Source of the DNA: Lepidostoma basale
Taxonomy: Eukaryota; Arthropoda; Insecta; Trichoptera; Lepidostomatidae
DNA: 64,000 nucleotides
Assembly: GCA_022606425.2 (NCBI GenBank)
Contig: JAHDVF020000676.1
Coordinates: 310,001-374,000 of the forward strand
Direction of reading: 5' to 3'
Of this stretch, positions 57,388 through 64,000 are shown piece after piece. The notes under the pieces are model-generated. The model was not told the origin of the DNA. It did no database searches and saw only the letters and a list, made by a program, of their open reading frames with translations. Numbering within the stretch: position 1 is the stretch's first letter; each line of letters starts with the position of its first letter. Both the position numbers and the translations under genes were made by a program.

Positions 57388-57640
57388 ATTCCAAGTGGTA
57401 TGGGCTATCAATGAGGTTACGGAATATTTTAAATCCTAAGGTCATCAATGTACCCTTTCTTCTTGATTCAAGACTGCGGTACCCTGTGTTAATCAATAGA
57501 TCATTGTGGTGCATAAGCCTCGGATATAGCCCATTCATGCGCATGTAGAGGTATCTCAGTTTTTTTGTGGATTTGTTGTAATACGTCCATATACTTCTGC
57601 TAGTACGGAGACCATAGCCCACGGCGCGTATTCTAATTTT

Positions 57641-57897
57641 GATCTAACGATCCCATTAGACAATATCCATCCCCCTTTAACCTCTATAAGCGCGGCCGAC
57701 TGCATTTGCAGTCCAATTTTTTTTATTTCAAACTACGGCAGACCACATTTGTAGTTAATATTTGAATGTATCTTATAAACCTTTTTACTTTAATTCCTTA
57801 CTACTGAATTGTACATAATATGACGATGAACTAGTACTACCTAAGTGTTACCTAACTTAACCTAACCCAACCCCAGTTCGATATTTTTTTTTTACTG
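57641..57897. other. Unassigned AT-rich DNA
   Basis: No gene or element recognised. A run of TTAACCTAACCCAACC-like words lies at 57857-57872. Confidence 0.45.
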
Positions 57898-58430
57898 CAA
57901 TGAAGTTATCATCGCAAACAAAAGCCTATACAAAAAAATAAAATGGCAGTGCACAATGGTGTCTTTATACCGACCCTTATGTATAGAAGCGAAGCATGGA
58001 ACTGGCAAAAGAAGGTTGAAAGTAGAATAAATGCATTTGAATTGAGATCTCTTAGAATAATGTGTAAAAACTGTGATTGAGTGTCATGAAAATATAAGAA
58101 GGGAATGCGGTGCGAATGAAAGTGATGAGAACAAAATGAAGAAATGATCATTAAGATGGTTTGGGCACATGGAAAGAATGGTAAAAAAAATATGTGTTAA
58201 CTATGTTAATGGAACTAGAAATAGAGGAAGACCGAGGAAAACGTGGCACGATCAATTAAAATCAAATATTGAATGTCGGCCACGTGAGGAGTCTAAGAAA
58301 TCGATATGGGGGGGTGACACGATGTATGAATGTTAAGGAATCAAGAGAAGTATGTCAGGAAAGAAAAGTGTGGCAGTCCATTCTTTCTGGCTACCTCTTC
58401 GGGGAGACGGAGTGATAGTCAGTTATGAAG
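57898..58430 (+). mobile_element. RTE-like LINE 3' end, TTAG-tail family, decayed
   Basis: Matches the copy at 43444 from ATCGCAAACAAAAGCC to TTCGGGGAGACGG, with many small indels. Confidence 0.85.
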
Positions 58431-58489
58431 TCAGCCGAACAATGGGGGTTAATATGCGTATGATTTTTAAGATTAAAAAACTTTGTGTT

Positions 58490-58860
58490 CCTCATTAACG
58501 GTGGACCAGCATCGGATTGAGGCTCGCCCGGCGGGAAGGGGCCAGCGCCATGTGCAGTGTTGTGATATGCGTCACGGCCGCCCACCCAGCCGCCGCCGTA
58601 TATCGGTTGACTCACGAAGTCTCTTGAATAACAAACGACAGATACGTGGACCGCTTTTCTGGAATGTCGCCACCTTGGATTTGTAAATAAACGATACCTA
58701 TTCATAATGCCAGCAATTGGATATAAGCCCGACGCGGCTTACCTAATAGTGGCGGCGCTCGGCGAGAGCGCCATTAAAACGTGCTCAATAAATTATCTCT
58801 ATGCTCCACAATGCGCCGTTTTTGTCCCCGAGCATTCAAAGCCATTTTGTCCATAGACTT
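58490..58860. promoter_or_regulatory. GC-rich island 4
   Basis: GC-rich, with no transposon match. At 58808-58832 the minus strand reads TCGGGGACAAAAACGGCGC followed by ATTG, a variant of the word in islands 2 and 3. A second CATTTTGTCC lies at 58842-58851. GGCGGCGCTCGGCGAGAGCGCC is partly self-complementary. Confidence 0.4.
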
Positions 58861-58892
58861 TCTATATCTATTCATCAATAACTTTAATGAAT

Positions 58893-59395
58893 AGGTAACT
58901 AACTTACTAACCATCACGTCACCTCCCCGTAGGCGAAAGAATGGACAGCCACCCTTTACTTTTTTGATATATTTATTTCGATTCCTCTTCATTCATATAT
59001 CATGTCGTGCACCCACGTCCATTTCTGCTACTCTTTTCGTGACCGTGACATTTAATATTTGATCGTACCACGTTTTCCTCGGTTTTCTTCTTTATCTTGT
59101 TCCGCTTACATCGTTAACTTATACCGCCACCCTTTTTTTTCTTGATATATTTATTTCGATTTCTTTTCATTCATCTATCATGTCATGCACGCACGTCGAT
59201 TTCTGCTACTGTTCTCGTGTCCGACATTTAATATTTGATCGTACCACGTTTTCTTGTTCCGTTTACGTCGTTAACTTATACCCTATTTTTAGTTCATAAC
59301 GCTTTTATTCAAAATCCATTCACTTCTTACATTTGCATTTGACAATCATATACAGATTTATCACACATTCGTCTAAGAGATTTCATTTCATTCTA
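58893..59395 (-). mobile_element. RTE-like LINE 3' end with internal duplication
   Basis: Starts AACTTACTAACCATCACGTC. The block from CCACCCTTTACTTTTTTG to CATCGTTAACTTATAC (58946-59126) is repeated at 59127-59290 with differences. Confidence 0.75.
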
Positions 59396-59567
59396 ATATA
59401 TCATTTATTTATATATTTAATGAATACGTCAGAGTTAAAACTACTGAAAAACTGTTTCGCTAGAGCTAGGGTAAATTGGTTATTAATTTAAGAGGAAACC
59501 GACAAAAGAAGTAATAAAGAGGAATCACCTAGGCAAAAAGGCGGCCATTTTCGATATCTGTAAAAAT

Positions 59568-59660
59568 AGACGATGGTGCATGACACAGTGATGAATGTAT
59601 AAGAATCATGAAAGGTGTGTCAAGCCAGAACTGTGTTGCACTCCATCGTCTGCCTATTTG
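59568..59660 (+). mobile_element. RTE-like LINE scrap
   Basis: GTGCATGACACAGTGATGAA, then TTGCACTCCATCGTCTGCC; the end of the family. Confidence 0.6.
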
Positions 59661-59749
59661 AATATTGGAATTTTGCCTTTTAATACCGCTCCAATAGGTA
59701 AACAAAATGTCAACTACCGAACCAAGGAAATTGTCTTTTAAAAATTCTA

Positions 59750-59965
59750 ACAAGTTAACGATGTGAATGGAGCGCGAAATATAGGAAGATCAACGAAAAC
59801 GTGCCACGATTAAATCAATCAAATATTAAATGTCTGCCACGTGAGACGACTTGCATGTATGACACAATGTATGAATGTTGAGGAGACGTGAGAAGTATGT
59901 CAGGAAAGAACAGTGTCGCTGTCTCATTTCTGTCTACTGCTTCGGGGTTAATTAATGAGTTGGTT
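59750..59965 (+). mobile_element. RTE-like LINE 3' end, decayed
   Basis: CAAGTTAACGATGTGAATGG through AGGAAGATCAACGAAAACG to CTGCTTCGGGGTTAATTAAT. Confidence 0.75.
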
Positions 59966-60377
59966 CGTTAACTGACATTATGTGAACATTTTTGAATATC
60001 GACTCCCGTCGCGTGTGGTGTGGCCTCCGTAAATTTTCTAGTAAAATACGTATTTTCGCAACGCTAAATTATAATTACCTAGCTTCACTAATTGATGTAA
60101 CATTATGGGTCACAGCACATTACTTTTCACACTTTGATTCCTCTAGACAACGTAATTTTTTTTTTTGAAACGTATTAATTTTCATTATCTTGTTTGGCAT
60201 CACTTCTTCTGCGTAATACATTTTTCCTCAGCTATACGCACGTATTTTTGCTTGTGTAATTGGCTTTTGGATCCCCGATGTATAAGTTATTTTATTCAGT
60301 AGGATTTTCGATCAATTATTATTTAATAATTATTAATTCATTCGCGTAAATTTTCTAGTAATATGATTTTTGGGATC
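59966..60377. other. Unassigned AT-rich DNA
   Basis: No gene or element recognised. Confidence 0.5.
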
Positions 60378-60515
60378 TTGGGTATATCCGTATTACTTGT
60401 CTTCCTCGATCGACTTTTCGGAGGTCGTTGCAGTCTCCATCTTCAGGGTAGTTATGAACTACCCTGAAGATGGAGACTCCAACGATCTGCGAAACAATTT
60501 ACACGGATATCCCAA
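60378..60515. repeat. Near-palindrome with perfect 21-bp core arms
   Basis: GTCTCCATCTTCAGGGTAG and TT at 60433-60453 are exactly mirrored at 60457-60477 around ATG. Outer parts (TTGGGTATATCCGT, ACGGATATCCCAA) also pair. Part of a dispersed repeat, see 61227-61288. Confidence 0.85.
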
Positions 60516-60696
60516 GAAACATATCAACTCAATAAATAATATTATGAAGATTGTGGTGTAATTAAATTTTTTCGTCCGCTCTGGGTTTAACACTCGCCGC
60601 ACGACGATGACTGTTGCGCGGGAAAGACGTCTGTACAAACGTTGCGTGTGTACATTTCTTGAACTTATTATTTATTATTCGAACTTTAATTTGTAA

Positions 60697-60882
60697 ATTT
60701 TATCAAATATTGAATGTCGGCCATGTGAGGAGTCGGAGAAATCGACGCGCGTGCCTGACCCGATGTATGAATGTTGAAGAACCGAGAGAAATATGTCAGG
60801 AAAGAAAAGTGTGGCAGTCCATTATTTCTGCCTACCCCTTCGGGGAGACGGCGTGATGGTTAGTTAGTTAATTTGTGATAAA
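60697..60882 (+). mobile_element. RTE-like LINE 3' end, TTAG-tail family
   Basis: QILNVGHVRSRRNRRACLTR, then EPREICQERKVWQSIISAYP, stop, TTAGTTAGTTAA tail. Confidence 0.85.
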
Positions 60883-61226
60883 GCCATTCTTATCTAATAA
60901 CAATTATTAATCTGGTACCTTTTGCTCAACCTAAAATTACACCTTGGGCAAAGAGTTAATTTAGCACCCTAAAGCGATTTTGAAACCTTTAAACTTTTTG
61001 GTTAATATGTAGGTAACTAGCTTTTAATATCGTATACTTTTTACCAACAGGTTTACCATACTGTCCGTAACTTCATCACGACAATAATTGTCGAATTGTG
61101 TCATTTCAATTAAATTAAAGTTATTTATTCATTACAATTAATTGATTTTAAGGGAAGATATCCGTTTTCGAGACCGGTAATTGTATTTTTAAGATTAGCG
61201 AAATATCTGTTTTTATTTTTATTTAC

Positions 61227-61288
61227 TCTCGACCGTCGTTTCGGAGATCGTTGCAGTCTCCATCTTCAGGGTAAAACGTCGGTCGAGA
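61227..61288. repeat. Second copy of the 60.4-kb repeat core
   Basis: CGGAGATCGTTGCAGTCTCC and ATCTTCAGGGTA are shared with 60419-60450. TCTCGACCG and CGGTCGAGA bracket it as an inverted pair. Confidence 0.75.
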
Positions 61289-61689
61289 AGGAGTTATCAC
61301 ACGGTGTTACCCAAAAACACAGCAAACATATTGCTGCCAACCGTGAAAATCTACGCAATTACTTTTATTTACTCCATTGTATATTTTGTTTTTATTTTAT
61401 GATACAATTGTCTTTAGATAAATCCTTTTGAATACGTGTGATTTTTTCGGCTAGTGACGTGTCATTTTGAAATATCAAACTCAATAAATCGAGAGCTTTC
61501 CGAGAATCGGATTTGACTTCTGAATATTTTCAAAATAAACATTTTCGGAGAAGTTATGGTTCCAATTCTTGGTTATTTTCACGAGCTCTGACTCCGTGTT
61601 TTTTCCAAGAGTTCTTCCTTCGGATCCGGGTTTGGAAGTTTGGTCTTGAGAAATAGGTAAATTGGACAGTGTCAGCATATACTGTTTTA
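61289..61689. other. Unassigned DNA
   Basis: No gene or element recognised; an 86-codon antisense frame has no known domain. Confidence 0.4.
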
Positions 61690-61765
61690 TCTCCCAGCGT
61701 GCAAAATCAACCTGCTCTGGTGATGCTTGTTGGGAGAGCAATCAAACTGCTGAAGATGATCGCTT
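61690..61765 (+). mobile_element. Jockey-like LINE scrap
   Basis: NQPALVMLVGRAIKLLKMI corresponds to the TNLPLVMPVGRAI-LLN motif of J2/J3. Confidence 0.6.
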
Positions 61766-62059
61766 TATATACATATTTTTTTTACATTAATTGAAACAAT
61801 ATTCAAAAGTCAATTAATAATTATAATAACAAAAATATTTTATTTTTTAAAGCGCCGTTTTCGTGATATAATCACCTCAAGGGGATATATGACATGTTTT
61901 AAATCAAAAAATCTAAATACGAACGCTGCATCTGATATTCGCGATGAGTAGAAAATTATTCAATAAATTTAATATAGGTACATTTTGGGTTTTAATTTGT
62001 GTACGGAATTTGAAAAAAAAAGATTTTTCGATTTATTTAATTGCTACAAATTACTTACT

Positions 62060-62205
62060 ACTATTACTTCCTATGGCCATACAACTCTTGAAGAGTTTGA
62101 GCCTCCTTGATGATTTTCCTCCAAGCTCTTCGATCCTGCGCCTTTGCTCCCAGCAGTCCGATTCGCCCAACCTAGCCAGATCAGCCAGAACACTGCATCA
62201 ATATG
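62060..62205 (-). mobile_element. LINE C-terminus
   Basis: The minus strand includes GAKAQDRRAWRKIIKEAQTL followed by YGHRK, the end of an RTE-like LINE. Confidence 0.65.
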
Positions 62206-62221
62206 TTAGCTGCATTATTAT

Positions 62222-62937
62222 TAAACTAAGATGGTAGTGCACAATGGTGTTCTTATGCCAACCCTTATGAATGGAAGAGAATCGTGTAACTAGAAAAATA
62301 AGGATGAAAGTAGAATAAATGTAATAGAGATAAGATCTCTTAGACGAATGTGTGATAAATCTGTAAATGGTGTCAAATGAAAATATAAGAAGTGAACGCA
62401 ATGCGAATGAAACTGTTATGAACAAATTATTTTAAAGGGTCATTAATATGGTTTGGGTATATTAAAAAAATGTATATATCAACGATGTAAACGGAACAAA
62501 AAATATAGTAAGACCGAGGAAAACGTCGCACGATTTTTAACCACGTATCAAATGTATCAAATATTACAAGTCGGCCACACGCGGAGTCAGAGAGATCGGC
62601 GTGCGTGCATAAAACGGTGTTGTTGAGCAATGTGACCGTTTTTTTTTCTTGTATACAACAGGTCGTTTAAACCCAATTACTGTATACACATTATTTTTAG
62701 CTATTATATTGATGATTCACATGATATGTGATAGGTAGCCAATCTATCGCCATTTTATTGTCACGTGAATTCTACACCAGACTAAAGACAGTGTGACAAT
62801 CACGCTGCCATCGCCGGGAATCGAACCCGGGATCTTCGGTATGGAAGTCAGAAGTCTTACCACTCTGCCACGAAGGCCGTTCATTCTTTCTGTTTAACCC
62901 TTCGGAGAGACGGCGTGATGGCTAGTTATTTAGTTAC
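62222..62937 (+). mobile_element. RTE-like LINE 3' end split by a SINE
   Basis: The segment 62222-62640 carries MVVHNGVL-like thumb coding with many lesions. After the SINE, 62880-62937 gives TTCATTCTTTCTG...CTTCGGAGAGACGGCGTGATGG and a CTAGTTATTTAG tail. Confidence 0.75.
62645..62880 (-). mobile_element. tRNA-derived SINE, copy F
   Basis: Full antisense copy from TTGTATACAACAGGTCG to ACTCTGCCACGAAGGC. The A-box (TGGCAGAGTGG) and B-box (GGTTCGATTCCC) are both intact. Confidence 0.9.
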
Positions 62938-62967
62938 AATTATTATTACGTATTCTACAACTACTAC

Positions 62968-63445
62968 TACTGGAAGTGAAGCTTGGAGCTGGCAAAAGAA
63001 GGATGAAAGCAGGATAAACGCCGTGGAAATGAGATCACTATGTAGAATGTGCGGGAAAACGTTGTATGATAGAATACCGAACGATGAAATAAGAGAGAAA
63101 TGTAAGGCAGATGACTACATCATGGATAAAATTAAAAAAGGATCCCTGAGATGGTTTGGACATATGGAACGAATGCATGAGAGTAGAATGGTTAAAAAGT
63201 TGTACACAAGCAGCGTGAGTGGAAAAAGAAGCCGAGGACGACCGAGGAAAACATGGCATGACCAAATTAATCAATAAATTACTAAAAGGCGGCTACATTC
63301 GAAGTCGGAATAATCGACGTGCGTGCATGGTACGATGTATGAATGTAGAGGAAGCCCGAGAGGTGTGCCAGGACAGAGCATTGTGGCGATCCATCCTCTC
63401 TGTCTACCCCTCAGGGGAAATGGCGTGATGATAAGTTTGTTAGTT
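62968..63445 (+). mobile_element. RTE-like LINE 3' end, second subfamily
   Basis: SEAWSWQKKDESRINAVEMR, MCGKTLYDRIPNDEIREKC, KGSLRWFGHMERMHESRM, GKRSRGRPRKTWHDQINQ. After a frameshift: NRRACMVRCMNVEEAREVC and YPSGEMA, stop. It is the partner of 45173-45645. Confidence 0.85.
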
Positions 63446-63599
63446 ACTACAATAATTTAAAATAAATTTTACCCAAATTTAAATTTCAAATTTCAAATCC
63501 ATTGATAAACAATTAGGACAGCACACAATGGCCTCTAATGTGTCTAATTATTGTACATAGCGGGTACCTTAAGGTAACTATCCCACGTGCAAATAATGT

Positions 63600-63800
63600 A
63601 TTATGAGGTCGGTGCGCTGCAAAGTGCTCTTGACTGGACCCGCCCGGCTGTCAATACCGTGAATGCAAATTGCATCTGGTGACTACGCAGATACGCTATA
63701 ATTTCGGTCAAGTTTACGCCCTGCCGTCGAGTGACGTCCCACAGATTAGGTGGAACCAAATTTGCATCAAGTAAACGAGTTGAACTGCCACAAAAACATC
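63600..63800. promoter_or_regulatory. Possible regulatory block with octamer sites
   Basis: ATGCAAAT (63663-63670, within palindromic ATGCAAATTGCAT) and ATTTGCAT (63760-63767) are POU-octamer words in an otherwise GC-richer, transposon-free block. Confidence 0.3.
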
Positions 63801-64000
63801 GCAAAAAAAATGTTTAATTAAGAATATATATATTTGACGAAATATGTATAGTTAAATTATAAAAAATTACATGTAAATACAATATGTTAAAAATATAACG
63901 ACAAAACCTAGTGTACTCGTTCATTATTTCTTGAAAAATTATTATATAAATTGTTATATTTGTTTATGTGGTACTACACGTTCAAATATTAAATTTCGGC

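Larger units (their letters stand above)
56700..57640 (-). mobile_element. Jockey-like LINE fragment with two nested insertions
   Basis: Same lineage as 29290-29525. Blocks at 56700-56850, 57110-57138 and 57388-57640 (KLRYLYMRMNGLYPRL, ESRRKGTLMTLGFKIFRNL) are contiguous when a SINE (56853-57040) and a MITE (57139-57387) are removed. Confidence 0.8.

Overview
The window looks like insect nuclear DNA, most likely from a moth or butterfly (Lepidoptera). It is AT-rich and intron-containing. It has repeated GTAGGTACCTAC-type words, Helitrons with TCTATATA-type heads, and a swarm of endonuclease/reverse-transcriptase retrotransposon ends of a type I associate with moths. Only two host genes can be supported. 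Everything from about 19.7 kb to the right edge is a gene-poor stretch built from layers of mobile elements. No rRNA, true tRNA, CRISPR array or prokaryotic-style operon is visible.

Left end (1-7.4 kb): two exons on the minus strand (2236-2158 and 1847-1406) join in perfect phase and give an acidic N-terminus. I read it as the start of the replication clamp-loader subunit Ctf18 (cutlet); the identity is tentative. Its next intron holds a long inverted repeat. Between this gene and the next lie a possible LTR remnant, a broken mariner-type transposase and a decayed LINE.

Centre-left (7.4-19.7 kb): CDK5R1 (p35, the neuronal activator of Cdk5) on the plus strand, exon 1 at 7613-8266 and exon 2 at 15272-15670, giving 350 residues. 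The 5' leader carries up to three upstream ORFs, and a polyadenylation signal lies at 15745. Its 7-kb intron contains a Helitron (9721 to about 13050), inside which sit a LINE and a hAT-type element. The hAT element holds another LINE, and that LINE carries a fresh 152-bp tandem duplication. The 3' flank is AT-rich and may be an extended 3' UTR.

Right (19.7-64 kb): at least 25 truncated 3' ends of one RTE-like LINE family (most ending in a TTAG-type tail, a few in TTG), about ten LINEs of other lineages, Jockey-like reverse-transcriptase fragments, six copies of one tRNA-derived SINE, several MITE-like elements with terminal inverted repeats, large palindromes and a TA microsatellite. Among them are short GC-rich, transposon-free islands (about 23.2, 25.7, 33.3 and 58.7 kb). 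These share a GGGGACAAAA / AACAATGC-type word pair and look like conserved regulatory DNA. A candidate promoter with a non-coding first exon lies at 21.6-21.84 kb.

The two genes are unrelated in function (replication versus neuronal kinase signalling) and divergently arranged. The most notable structures are the regulatory leader of CDK5R1, the long palindromes at 0.6-1.26 kb and 48.97-50.29 kb, the nested Helitron, and the recurring GC-rich islands.
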